Below, in pieces: positions 8,526-18,614 of a stretch of DNA of 64,000 nt (position 1 is its first letter; every line of letters begins with the position of its first letter). The DNA comes from Streptomyces sp. NBC_01294 (GTDB taxonomy: Bacteria; Actinomycetota; Actinomycetes; Streptomycetales; Streptomycetaceae). Where the stretch lies: the NCBI RefSeq assembly GCF_035917235.1, contig NZ_CP108423.1, forward strand, positions 744,001 through 808,000, written 5' to 3'. Below the pieces are notes generated by a model. The model worked only from the letters and a program-made list of their open reading frames with translations. It did not search any database and was not told the DNA's origin. The translations under genes were made by a program, and so were the position numbers.

Positions 8526-9287
8526 GTGAGCAGCCAGGTGGGGGACGTGAGCGGCGGCGGACGCTACCGCCGGGAGGACGTGGCCCGCGCGGCCGGCGTC
8601 AAGGTGCGCAACCTGCGCTACTACCAGGAGCGCGGGCTGCTGCCGCCGCCGCGCCGGGAGGGCCGGATCGCCTGGTACTCCGACGACCACCTGACGCGGC
8701 TGCGCCTGATCAGCGATCTGCTGGGCCGCGGCTACACGGTCAACGGCATCGCCGAGCTGCTGCACGCGTGGGAGGAGGGCGGCGGCCTGTCCCGACTGCT
8801 GGGCCTGGAACGGGAGATGACCCGGGACTGGGTGCAGGAGGAGCCGGTGACGATGACCCGGGCGCAGCTGCGGAAGCTGTTCGGTCCGGGGGCGACGGCC
8901 GAGGACACCCGGCGGGCGGCGGAGCTCGGGTACGTGACGATCGACGGGGACCTGGTCACCTACCCGAGCGGACGGCTGCTGGACGCGACGCTGACGCTGG
9001 TGCGCCAGGGGGTGCCGCTCGCGGAGATCCTGGACGCCGGGGAGTTCGTCCAGGCTCAGGCCGCCGCGCTCGCGGACCGGTTCGTCGGGCTGTTCCGGCA
9101 GCATGTGATCGGTGCGGAGGGGGCGGCCGGGCTGGAACGGCTTTCGGCCACGCAGCTCCAGCACATCACGGCGGCGGTGACGGCCCTGAGGCCGGTGGCC
9201 GGCGAGGTGGTGGCCACGGAGTTCGCGCGGGCGATGGCCCGGCGGGTGGACGCGGAGGTCGCCGAACTGCTGCGTACGGAGCAGTAG
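8526..9287 (+). CDS. MerR family transcriptional regulator
   Basis: 253 aa from GTG 8526. The N-terminal winged helix has the MerR signature: YRREDVARAAGVKVRNLRYY, followed by ERGLLPPPRREGRIAWYSDDHLTRL, then a helix leading to an all-helical C-terminal effector region with no metal-binding cysteines. That suggests an organic ligand or multidrug-type sensor rather than a metal sensor. No Shine-Dalgarno; TACACT lies 7-8 nt before the GTG, as in leaderless Streptomyces transcripts. The 51-bp gap to the preceding methyltransferase does not imply co-function. Confidence 0.88.
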   Translation: MSSQVGDVSGGGRYRREDVARAAGVKVRNLRYYQERGLLPPPRREGRIAWYSDDHLTRLRLISDLLGRGYTVNGIAELLHAWEEGGGLSRLLGLEREMTRDWVQEEPVTMTRAQLRKLFGPGATAEDTRRAAELGYVTIDGDLVTYPSGRLLDATLTLVRQGVPLAEILDAGEFVQAQAAALADRFVGLFRQHVIGAEGAAGLERLSATQLQHITAAVTALRPVAGEVVATEFARAMARRVDAEVAELLRTEQ

Positions 9288-9394
9288 GAGTCGGCTCAAA
9301 AGGTGCGCTCGCACAACCTTGCCAACCGTCATTGGCACTCTTACATTCAACTCGTCGGTAACAACGGTGCACAGCCGAAAAAAGGGACGATCTC

Positions 9395-10017
9395 ATGACG
9401 GACTCCCCCCACTTATCCGACGACCACCACAGCGACTCCGGCCGCGTCCGCTGGCGGCGGTTCGCCGTCCTGACCGTCCCCGCCGTCGCCGTGACCGCCG
9501 GCCTCGGCATCGCCCTCGCCCAGGGTGTGCTGGCCGCCTCGTTCGCCGTGTCGGGACAGCAGTTCAAGGTGTCGGCCAGCAGCCTGGAGGGCGAGGGCTT
9601 CGTCCAGTACGGGAGCGTCGACGTCAACGCCCGTGAGGAACTCATCCCGGTGGCGGTCACCGCCATCAGGGAGGCCAAGCTCCACAACCTCTGCCAGTCC
9701 GTGGTCACTTCGCTCCCGGTGGTCGGAGACATCTCGCTCCACCTCACCGCGGGCCGCAAGGCGCCGGTGGAGGCGAGCAACCTGTTCGTCGACGCGACCC
9801 AGCTCTCCGGGGACGCCGTGTTCAGCAACATCGAGATCGGGCGCGACGCCTCCACCCTCGACAAGGGGCCGGCCGACGCGCAGGGCATGCAGGACCTCTT
9901 CGCCCAGCAGGCGGACACGGTCCGGATCTCCGATCTCCAGCAGACGGCGTGGGCGACGAACGCCGGCACCTTCAAGCTCTCCGGGCTCAGCATGAACGTC
10001 AGCAAGGGCAAGAAGGA

Positions 10018-10027
<10 letters not shown>
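9395..10027 (+). CDS. DUF6230 family exported/membrane-anchored protein
   Basis: 210 aa, preceded by AAAAAAGGGA. One N-terminal hydrophobic segment (~residues 24-48, RRFAVLTVPAVAVTAGLGIALAQG) acts as signal anchor; the rest is an extracytoplasmic domain (FAVSGQQFKVSASSLEGEGF, later GKKECF at the C-terminus). Known: this Streptomyces family is widespread, often misnamed cholesterol esterase, and of unknown function; it is usually followed by a DUF6114 membrane protein, as here. No catalytic triad is apparent. First gene of a three-gene operon (10-bp overlap with the next). Confidence 0.85.
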
Positions 10028-12201
<2,174 letters not shown>

Positions 12202-12340
12202 GACGCCAGGCTAGACGGGTCCCCCGACGCGTGCCTGGGTGCGCCGTACCCGGGCACAGCCTGTCCTGGTCCCTCCTTCCGCCGCCGCCCAGACTCCGGA
12301 GGACGGGGCGGCCGCACGCCGTCCACAAGGAGGAACAGAC

Positions 12341-13075
12341 ATGGAGCACACCACCAGGACCGTGGCCGTCACCGGTGCCAGCAGCGGCATCGGGGAGGCC
12401 ACGGCACGCCGTCTCGCGGCGGACGGGCACCGGGTCCTGCTCGGCGCGCGCCGTACCGGCCGGCTGGAACAACTGGTCGACGAGATCACCGGGGAGGGCG
12501 GTACCGCCGCCTTCCGGACGCTGGACGTCACCGACGCGGCCGACATGCGCGCGTTCGTCGACGCGGCGGTCCGCGAGTACGGCCGCATCGACGTCCTCGT
12601 GAACAACGCGGGCGTGATGCCCCTGTCGCCGCTGGCGGCGCTCAGGACCGGTGAGTGGGACCGCATGATCGATGTGAACGTGCGGGGCGTCCTGCACGGA
12701 ATCGCCGCCGCCCTGCCGGTGATGCGGGCCCAGGGCGGCGGGCACTTCGTGAACATCGCCTCCGTCGGCGCCTACGAGGTCTCCCCCACCGCCGCCGTCT
12801 ACTGCGCCACCAAGTTCGCCGTCCGCGCGATCTCCGAAGGCCTGAGGCAGGAGTCCGCCGGAGACGTCCGGGTCACCCTCGTCTCCCCCGGCGTGACCGA
12901 GTCCGAACTCGCGGACGGCATCTCCGATCCGGACGCCAGGGAGGCCATGAAGGCCTACCGGGCCGTGGCACTGCCGGCCTCGGCCATCGCGGAGGCGATC
13001 GCCTACGCCGTTTCCCAGCCTCCGCACGTCGACGTGAACGAGATCGTCGTCCGCCCGGCCGCGAGCGCCCGGTGA
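12341..13075 (+). CDS. SDR family NAD(P)-dependent oxidoreductase
   Basis: 244 aa from ATG 12341 with a strong AAGGAGGAA. Classical short-chain dehydrogenase: cofactor loop TGASSGIGEA (residues ~9-18), acidic/Arg second strand LGARRTGRL favouring NADP, structural VLVNNAG, catalytic Ser in NIASVG and Tyr/Lys in YCATKFA. Length is typical. Divergent from the Xre regulator with ~139 bp between, and its GTGA stop/start overlap couples it to the NTF2-like gene. The substrate is not predictable; probably the target of the Xre regulator. Confidence 0.9.
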   Translation: MEHTTRTVAVTGASSGIGEATARRLAADGHRVLLGARRTGRLEQLVDEITGEGGTAAFRTLDVTDAADMRAFVDAAVREYGRIDVLVNNAGVMPLSPLAALRTGEWDRMIDVNVRGVLHGIAAALPVMRAQGGGHFVNIASVGAYEVSPTAAVYCATKFAVRAISEGLRQESAGDVRVTLVSPGVTESELADGISDPDAREAMKAYRAVALPASAIAEAIAYAVSQPPHVDVNEIVVRPAASAR

Positions 13076-13629
13076 GCCGCCCCGAGCGCAAGGGCGCCGG
13101 CGTGCCGCTGACGGCCGCCGAGCACGACGGCCTGGTCCGAAGGCTGCGGGACCTGGAGGACAAGGAGGCGCTGCGCGCCCTCCTGATCCGCGGCTGGCGG
13201 GCACTGGACCGCAAGGACTGGCAGACCTGGATCGACTGCTGGGCCGACGACGGGGTCCTGGAGTTCGGGCCGTGGGGCGAGATCCGCGGGAAGGAGTCGA
13301 TCCGGGCAAAGGTGGAAGAGGCGGAAGCGCCCTACCCGAGCATGCAACACCACATCCTCAACATGCACTTCGAGGTGGAGGACGACCGGGCGAACGGCAT
13401 CGGCTACATGTGGTTCGTCGCGGTCACCGCATCGGGGACGGCCTCCGCCACCTACTCGATGGGCGGCCCGTACGCATGGGACTTCCGCCGGGGCCCTGAC
13501 GGCTGGCTCCTGGTCCGCCAACGGCTCGGCGTCCTGTGGACCGCCGGCGAGGACGCCCTCCAGGCCTTCGAGCCGGAAATTCCGTTGCCCGGAGGTGAGC
13601 GGAGGGGCCAAGCTCGCCCTCATGTCTGA
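13072..13629 (+). CDS. SnoaL/NTF2-like nuclear transport factor 2 family protein
   Basis: 185 aa; GTG 13072 overlaps the SDR stop (GTGA). The cone-shaped SnoaL_4-type fold is recognisable from an N-terminal helix pair (LRDLEDKEALRALLIRGWRALDRKDWQTWIDCW) then ADDGVLEFG, a helix with IRAKVEEAE, HHILNMHFEV and WDFRRGPDGWLLVRQRL. Family members are polyketide cyclase-, dehydratase- or binding-type proteins. Coupled to an SDR, it may bind or process the same small substrate; that is inference. Confidence 0.8.
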   Translation: MSRPERKGAGVPLTAAEHDGLVRRLRDLEDKEALRALLIRGWRALDRKDWQTWIDCWADDGVLEFGPWGEIRGKESIRAKVEEAEAPYPSMQHHILNMHFEVEDDRANGIGYMWFVAVTASGTASATYSMGGPYAWDFRRGPDGWLLVRQRLGVLWTAGEDALQAFEPEIPLPGGERRGQARPHV

Positions 13630-13930
13630 GAGCACCGATCATCCCCGGCCGTCCGCCCCGCGCAGGGAGCGACGCGACGTCGGCGACCTCTTCTCGGGCG
13701 GGCGGCTGATCGCGATCCCGCGCCGGGCCGCCCGGCGCGAGCAGTTGCTCGTACACCTCACCGAAACCCTCTTCACGGTGGACCGGGAGTACACGGAGCC
13801 CGAGGTGAACAACGCGCTGCGCACCGTTCACGAGGACTGCTCGGCGCTGCGGCGCTACCTGATCACCTCGGGCCTGCTCACGCGGACCCGTGACGGCCGC
13901 AGCTACCGGCGGGCCGCGGCGTCCCGGTAG
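13622..13930 (+). CDS. DUF2087 domain protein
   Basis: 102 aa from ATG 13622; an alternative in-frame GTG at 13595 with an abutting GGAG would add nine residues. The DUF2087 core spans nearly the whole protein: FSGGRLIAIPRRAARREQLL, then LFTVDREYTEPEVNNALR and EDCSALRRYLITSGLLTR, a winged-helix-like fold. Basic and cytosolic; often fused to or next to ArsR/HTH regulators, so a nucleic-acid-binding role is likely. Overlaps the preceding reading frame by a few bases. Confidence 0.82.
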   Translation: MSESTDHPRPSAPRRERRDVGDLFSGGRLIAIPRRAARREQLLVHLTETLFTVDREYTEPEVNNALRTVHEDCSALRRYLITSGLLTRTRDGRSYRRAAASR

Positions 13931-13973
13931 CCGGGTCGTCGGCGGGGTCGTCGGCGGGGTCGTCCGCGGCCGG

Positions 13974-15722
13974 TCAGAGGGCCGCCGGCCGGGTGCGGCG
14001 CACCAGCACCCAGCCGGCCGCGGTGAGGACGAGCGCGCACCCGGCGAGGGAGGCCACGGCGACTCCGGTGGAGGCGAGCGCGCCGCCGGTGGGGGTGGCG
14101 CCCGTTCCGCCGACCGTCCCCGTCCCGGCGGCCGAACCACCGCCGACTGCGCCACCGGAGCTACCGGAACCGTCGGATCCGCCAGAGCTGCCGTCGGATC
14201 CGCCGGCGGCCCCGGAACCCCCGGGTCCCCCCGCACCGCCGTCGGTGCCCCCGGTCGTTCCCGTTCCGCCCGCCGTACCCGTCCCGCCGGCTCCTCCGTC
14301 GGTCGGGCCGCCGCCCGTCGTGGCGTCCGCGGAGGTGACGGTGAGCGTGGCCGGGGCGGTTCGGCTGACGCCGGCGTCGTTGGTGAACTCCGCACGGTAG
14401 CGGCGGCCGTGGTCGGAGAGCGCCGCCGTGAACGCGTACGTCGACGAGGTCGCGCCCTCCACCGCCCGCCAGGTCCGGCCCGCGTCCGTGCTGACCTGCC
14501 AGGCCACGGTGGGCCGCGGGGCCCCCTCCGCCTCCGCGGTCAGGGAGACCCGGGTCCCGGCCGTGACGGACTGGTCCGCCGGGCCCCGGGTGATCTTCGG
14601 GGACGTGGACCGCTCCATCCGGGTGATCTTCCCCCCGGCAGGGTCCGACACGAACACCGTCCCGCCGCCGGGCTCGACGGCCACGGCCGCAGCGCCCAAC
14701 TGCACGTGGTTTCCCGGAAGTACGACCGGCTTCGCGACCTCCTGGAGGTCACGGGTGCGGTGGACGGTGAGCGCGCCGTTGTCGTCGCTGCCCGGCTGGG
14801 AGGTGTCCCCCGCGTCCTGCCACACCACGAACGCCTCGTGCGTGGCGGCGTCGAACCTCGCCGCGCGGGGCATGTCCGCGCCCTGGATGACACCCAGCCG
14901 CTTGCCCGCCGCGTCGTGGACGACGACGGAGGTGTCCAGCCCCACCCACACGGCGCCGGTCTCCGGAACCACCTCCGTGAACCCGCCGAAGCCCTCGCCC
15001 GCCGGGAGTTCGACCGTCGCCGTGACCTGGAAGGCGGCGGTGTCGACCCGGTACATCCGGCGGTTGGCGATGTCGGTGAACCACACCGTGCCCCGCGCCG
15101 CGTCGACCGCGAACCCGTCGCCGCCCGCGAGCGTGACGGAGCGCTTCACGGTCGCGGTGGCGATGTCGACCTCCGACAGTACGGGGCCCTGCGCGACCAG
15201 CACCGTCGAGGCGGTGGGCCCCGGTCCGGCGTCGGTGACGGCCGCACCCGGCACCCACGCCCCCGCAGCTGCGGCGTCGCCGTCCTTGGCGGCGCCGATG
15301 CCGCGCAGCGGATAGACGAAGACCGCGCCGTCGCCCGGCAGCGGGGTCACGAGCTGCCGCACGGCCCGTCGGCCGAGCGTGCCGGTGGGTCCGGGCGCCT
15401 GGCCGACGGTACTGCGCACCTTGCCGTCGGCGGGGTCCAGGACGTGCAGCCCGCTCTCGTTGACGTCCGCGGTGCCGGGCAGATCGTCCGAACCGACGTA
15501 CAGCTTCTTCGAGTCGGGATGCAGCAGCAGGTCACGGGGTTTGCCCGCGGTGGTGAACTGCGCCACGGACCGGTACGCGACGGTGCCCTGCGGTACGTCG
15601 GCCCCCTCGCCCCCGGCGGCCGAGACGGGGCTGCCGGCGGCGGCCGATGCGAGCACGAGCGCGAGCGCGGCGGAGGCGGTGCCGGCACGGCCGCCGGGGG
15701 TGAGGGGGTGTCGGGGTGTCAT
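13974..15722 (-). CDS. Cell-wall anchored beta-propeller/Ig-like surface protein with LASTG signal
   Basis: 582 aa. Order of parts: signal peptide (~1-37), seven-bladed YncE-like beta-propeller (~45-375; motifs GKPRDLLLHPDSKKLYVG, GFAVDAARGTVWFTD, ARFDAATHEAFVVW), one Ig-like domain (~380-470, ITRGPADQSVTAGTRVSLTA), a Gly/Ser/Thr-rich linker, then the sorting signal ALASTGVAVASL, a hydrophobic helix and RRTRPAAL. LAXTG is the motif of Streptomyces class E sortases, so covalent attachment to peptidoglycan is expected. It lies 43 bp after the neocarzinostatin-fold gene, and both probably share the iron-box promoter at 16350. Confidence 0.85.
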   Translation of the reverse strand: MTPRHPLTPGGRAGTASAALALVLASAAAGSPVSAAGGEGADVPQGTVAYRSVAQFTTAGKPRDLLLHPDSKKLYVGSDDLPGTADVNESGLHVLDPADGKVRSTVGQAPGPTGTLGRRAVRQLVTPLPGDGAVFVYPLRGIGAAKDGDAAAAGAWVPGAAVTDAGPGPTASTVLVAQGPVLSEVDIATATVKRSVTLAGGDGFAVDAARGTVWFTDIANRRMYRVDTAAFQVTATVELPAGEGFGGFTEVVPETGAVWVGLDTSVVVHDAAGKRLGVIQGADMPRAARFDAATHEAFVVWQDAGDTSQPGSDDNGALTVHRTRDLQEVAKPVVLPGNHVQLGAAAVAVEPGGGTVFVSDPAGGKITRMERSTSPKITRGPADQSVTAGTRVSLTAEAEGAPRPTVAWQVSTDAGRTWRAVEGATSSTYAFTAALSDHGRRYRAEFTNDAGVSRTAPATLTVTSADATTGGGPTDGGAGGTGTAGGTGTTGGTDGGAGGPGGSGAAGGSDGSSGGSDGSGSSGGAVGGGSAAGTGTVGGTGATPTGGALASTGVAVASLAGCALVLTAAGWVLVRRTRPAAL

Positions 15723-15765
15723 GGCTTCCTCGTCGACGGGTGGGACGGGCTCGAAGCGGCTCCGG

Positions 15766-16314
15766 CTAGTTGAAGGTCACCGGGACGTGGACGTCGTACT
15801 TGCGGTCCGAGGAGTTGAAGTGGTCGGCACGCGTGACGATGGCGCACTCGACCGTCTCGCCGCAGATCTGGCCGCCGCCCAGGTCGGCCTTGACGTGGAT
15901 GGTGACGCTGAAGGTGCCGCCCGGACCGAACGTGGAGGTGTTGGCGAGGGTCCCGCCGAAGATGTTGTTGATCCAGTGCGAGGCGCCCGTGGTGCCGGCC
16001 TGGTCCGAGCCGCCCAGGCAGGGGGTGGGCTTGTTCGCACCCGGTGCGCCGTTCACCGCACAGAGGCTGACGTAGATGCCCTTGGCGGTGTTGTAGCCGC
16101 TGCCGGTGACCGTGACGTTCTGACCGGCCGCGGCGGCCGAAGAGGGCGCCGTGAGGCTGAGGTTGAAGGTGGTCGCGCCGTCGGTGACCGTACGCGTCGA
16201 GGTGGCGGCCGAGGCGGAGCCGGCCGCGCCGACGGCGAGCGCGACGGCGGCGGAGGCGGCGACGGCCACACGGGCGGCGGTACGGGGCCGGGGCAGGAAG
16301 GCAGCACGCATCAC
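15766..16314 (-). CDS. Secreted neocarzinostatin-fold (Ig-like) protein
   Basis: 182 aa; signal peptide of ~37 residues (RVAVAASAAVALAVGAAGSASA). The mature domain resembles the neocarzinostatin/macromomycin apoprotein family: SSAAAAGQNVTVTGSGYNTAKGIYVSLC, CLGGSDQ, an ICGETVECAIVTRADH segment with the conserved cysteine pair, and HVPVTF at the end. Proteins of this type in Streptomyces commonly sit in haem/iron surface-uptake loci rather than being chromoprotein carriers. A DmdR/IdeR-like iron box lies 36-54 bp upstream. The start may be GTG 16314 (AAGG seven nt upstream) or ATG 16311. First gene of a two-gene operon. Confidence 0.85.
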   Translation of the reverse strand: MMRAAFLPRPRTAARVAVAASAAVALAVGAAGSASAATSTRTVTDGATTFNLSLTAPSSAAAAGQNVTVTGSGYNTAKGIYVSLCAVNGAPGANKPTPCLGGSDQAGTTGASHWINNIFGGTLANTSTFGPGGTFSVTIHVKADLGGGQICGETVECAIVTRADHFNSSDRKYDVHVPVTFN

Positions 16315-16349
16315 TGGAACACCTTTCAGGGTGCGAGAGGTCGCAAAAC

Positions 16350-16368
16350 TGAGGTAAGGCTAACCTAA
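16350..16368 (-). promoter_or_regulatory. Iron box (DmdR1/IdeR-type operator)
   Basis: Read on the minus strand the 19-mer is TTAGGTTAGCCTTACCTCA, close to the actinobacterial DtxR/IdeR/DmdR consensus TTAGGTTAGGCTCACCTAA, with strong dyad symmetry. It sits in the promoter region of the neocarzinostatin-fold/beta-propeller operon, so repression by Fe(II)-loaded DmdR and induction under iron limitation are predicted. Confidence 0.82.
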
Positions 16369-16580
16369 TCTGATCAAGGTTGAAGCCTCACTTCCGGCCA
16401 TGCGGCGGCCTCACCGAGGGCCGTACGGGCAGCCGTTGGGGCACGCACCTCTCGGAGCCGAAGAGCCTCAGGCGGCCGCCGGACAGGGGCCGCGAGGGCC
16501 ATGCCGACCCACCGAGTGGGGGTCCTCCGATTGCGGCTCGGCGCCCCCGAAAATGGCCGAGAGTCGGCCGTCAGCACGAC

Positions 16581-16619
16581 GGGGGCCGCGACCGGCCACC
16601 TCGTCCGGTCGCGGCCCCC
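16581..16619 (-). terminator. Strong hairpin downstream of arsO
   Basis: A perfect 15-bp stem: gggggccgcgaccgg (16581-16595) with its complement at 16605-16619, 9-nt loop, 30 bp past the arsO stop. The rest of the stretch 16369-16648 shows no gene. Confidence 0.75.
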
Positions 16620-16648
16620 GCAGCGGTGCAGGTCGGTCGGCCTCGGCG

Positions 16649-18004
16649 TCAGCAGCCGCCGGAACGGGCCGGCGCACCGACGGTGAGGGCGGGCGGGGCG
16701 GCGCAGCAGCCGCCGCCCTGCTCCTCGGCGGCCTCGGGCTGGTCGAAGAGGCCCGCGCCGCCGCACACCCCGGTCTCCGGCAGCGTCAGCTCGACGCGCT
16801 CGGCGGCTTCCCGGTCGCCGGCGAGGGCGGCGGCGACGGAGCGGACCTGCTCGTAGCCGGTCATGGCGAGGAAGGTCGGGGCGCGGCCGTAGCTCTTCAT
16901 CCCGACGAGGTAGAGGTCCCGCTCCGGGTGGGAGAGTTCGGCCGCGCCGTGCGGGTAGACGGTGCCGCAGGAGTGGACGTTGGGGTCGATCAGGGGCGCC
17001 AGCCCGAGGGGGGCCTGGAGTCGCTCGTCGAGGCCGAGGCGCAGTTCGGAGAGGAAGGAGAGGTCCGGACGCAGGCCGGTGAGGACGATGAGCTCGTCGA
17101 CCGGGTCCAGCCGGCGGCCGTCCTCGGCGATCAGAACGAGCCGGCCCCCGGCCCTCTCGACGCCGCCGGTGCGGAAGCCGGTCACCGCGTCGGCGTGACC
17201 GTCGTCGACCGCGGCCTTGGCCGCCAGGCCCAGCGCGCCACGGGCGGGCAACTGGTCGGCGGTCCCGCCGCCGAAGGTGGAGCCGCTGATCCCGCGCCGC
17301 AGGATCCACAGCGCGTGGGTGCCCTCCGCCTCCTTCGCGAGGACGGCGAGGTGGGCGAGCGCGGTGAAGGCGGAGGCGCCGGAGCCGATCACGGCGGTGC
17401 GCTTGCCGGCGTAGCGGGCGCGGACCGCCGGGTCGGCCAGGTCGGGGACGCGGTAGGAGATGCGGTCGGCGGCGGCGCGCTCACCGAGGGCCGGGAGGCC
17501 GTCGGCGCCGAGCGGGCCGGGGGTGGTCCAGGTGCCCGAGACGTCGAGGACCGCGCGGGCGGTGATCCGCTCCTCGCCGCCGTCGGCCCGCCGGACGTGC
17601 ACGCTGTACGGCTGCCCGGCGCGGCCGGAGTCGACGATGCGGTCGCGGCCCGCCCGGGACACGCCGGTCACGGTGGCTCCGTAGCGGACCCGGTCGCCCA
17701 GGGCGTCGGCGAGGGGCTGGAGATAGCGCCCGGCCCAGTCGCCGCCCGTCGGGTACGCGCCACCGGGGGGCGCGGTCCACCCGGTCGGGGCCAGCAGCTT
17801 CTCGGCGGCGGGGTCGATCACCTCGGCCCAGGTCGAGAAGAGGCGTACGTGGGACCACTCCCGTACGGCCGATCCGGCCGCGCTCCCGGCCTCCAGTACC
17901 AGCGGCTCGATGCCGCGGCCGACCAGGTGGGCCGCGGCGGCCAGACCGATCGGACCCACTCCGATGACGACGACGGGCAGGGCCGGGGTGGTGGATGCGG
18001 CCAT
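16649..18004 (-). CDS. arsO: ArsO-like flavin-dependent monooxygenase/oxidoreductase
   Basis: 451 aa from ATG 18004 (GGGGAG upstream). FAD-binding Rossmann motif VVVIGVGPIGLAAAAHL at the N-terminus, NADP-binding second Rossmann VIGSGASAFTALAHLAVL (~residues 205-222) and the closing motif YLVGMKSYGRAPTFLAMTGYEQ. The C-terminus is unusually Cys-rich (VCGGAG, GGGCCAAP, SGGC). Known: actinobacterial arsenic islands carry this flavoprotein, ArsO, next to arsR. It is divergent here from an ArsR gene with shared operator repeats, supporting an arsenic/thiol-stress role. No arsB, acr3 or arsC is seen in the window, so the resistance set is incomplete locally. The precise reaction is unproven. Confidence 0.8.
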   Translation of the reverse strand: MAASTTPALPVVVIGVGPIGLAAAAHLVGRGIEPLVLEAGSAAGSAVREWSHVRLFSTWAEVIDPAAEKLLAPTGWTAPPGGAYPTGGDWAGRYLQPLADALGDRVRYGATVTGVSRAGRDRIVDSGRAGQPYSVHVRRADGGEERITARAVLDVSGTWTTPGPLGADGLPALGERAAADRISYRVPDLADPAVRARYAGKRTAVIGSGASAFTALAHLAVLAKEAEGTHALWILRRGISGSTFGGGTADQLPARGALGLAAKAAVDDGHADAVTGFRTGGVERAGGRLVLIAEDGRRLDPVDELIVLTGLRPDLSFLSELRLGLDERLQAPLGLAPLIDPNVHSCGTVYPHGAAELSHPERDLYLVGMKSYGRAPTFLAMTGYEQVRSVAAALAGDREAAERVELTLPETGVCGGAGLFDQPEAAEEQGGGCCAAPPALTVGAPARSGGC

Positions 18005-18019
18005 GGCGGGGCTCCCCTG

Positions 18020-18149
18020 TTGATTCGACATCTGTCGATGGCTCGACGGCTCCACCATGCACCCTGCATCGACACCCGTCAACATAGACAATTATCGAAT
18101 CAGCAATGCCACTTGGTTCGATGCGTGTCAACATAGATGCATGTCGAAT
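18020..18149. promoter_or_regulatory. arsO/arsR divergent control region with repeated operators
   Basis: A near-identical 23-bp sequence occurs twice in the same orientation (18078-18100 and 18127-18149): each begins gtcaacataga and ends tcgaat, differing mainly in the central few bases. The second copy runs over the arsR start codon. A third related dyad, attcgacatctgtcgat (18022-18038), lies just upstream of arsO. Repeated TCGAAT/ATTCGACAT halves are as expected for ArsR dimers, and the layout would allow autorepression of arsR and control of arsO. Confidence 0.65.
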
Positions 18150-18500
18150 GCCGAGGTCCTGCCGCTGCTGGAGCCCGACGGCGTGGCGCCGTGCTGCCCG
18201 CCGCTGACCGAACGTCCGCTGACCGCCGAAGAGGCCGAGCGCACGGCGAAGATGTTCAAGGCGCTCGGAGACCCGGTGCGCCTTCGGCTGTTCTCGTCGG
18301 TCGCCTCCCACGAGGGCGGTGAGGCGTGCGTGTGCGACATCTCCGACGTCGGCGTCTCGCAGCCGACCGTCTCCCACCACCTCAAGAAGCTGAAGGAGGC
18401 CGGACTGCTGTCCTCCGAACGCCGGGGGACCTGGGTCTACTACCGCGTGGAGCCGTCCGTGGTGGCGGCGATGGGGCGGCTGCTGGCCACGGCGATCTGA
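18141..18500 (+). CDS. ArsR/SmtB family metalloregulator
   Basis: 119 aa from ATG 18141. Winged helix: AERTAKMFKALGDPVRLRLFSSVA, then the metal-site helix ACVCDISDVGVSQPTVSHHLKKLKEAGLL, recognition helix included, and wing RRGTWVYYRVE. The CVC pair at the start of the recognition helix is the classical As(III)/Sb(III) site; an extra CC pair lies near the N-terminus (PCCPP). No Shine-Dalgarno and an operator repeat on top of the start suggest a leaderless, autoregulated mRNA. Divergent from arsO. Confidence 0.9.
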   Translation: MSNAEVLPLLEPDGVAPCCPPLTERPLTAEEAERTAKMFKALGDPVRLRLFSSVASHEGGEACVCDISDVGVSQPTVSHHLKKLKEAGLLSSERRGTWVYYRVEPSVVAAMGRLLATAI

Positions 18501-18513
18501 TCCGCCCGCCGGG

Positions 18514-18538
18514 CCGGCGCGGGAGCTGCCCGCGCCGG
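18514..18538. terminator. Bidirectional terminator between arsR and the oxidoreductase
   Basis: Perfect 10-bp stem ccggcgcggg/cccgcgccgg with 5-nt loop, between two convergent genes. Confidence 0.7.
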
Positions 18539-18614
18539 ACCTCGTGATGCAAGTGGGCCTGCGGGTGGGAAGGTGCGGAGAACGCCGCATGAGGGCGATC
18601 TCCGCGCCCTGCGC

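Noticed and set aside
5811..9350. Very long open frame on the minus strand (over 1100 codons)
   Set aside because: It runs antisense through the methyltransferase and MerR genes, is dominated by Arg/Pro/Gly and has no domain; a typical high-GC shadow frame. Pirin, TPR, methyltransferase and MerR genes explain the region.
16380..16648. Small open frames between the iron box and arsO
   Set aside because: They overlap a perfect 15-bp-stem terminator, have no ribosome sites and show no similarity to known families.
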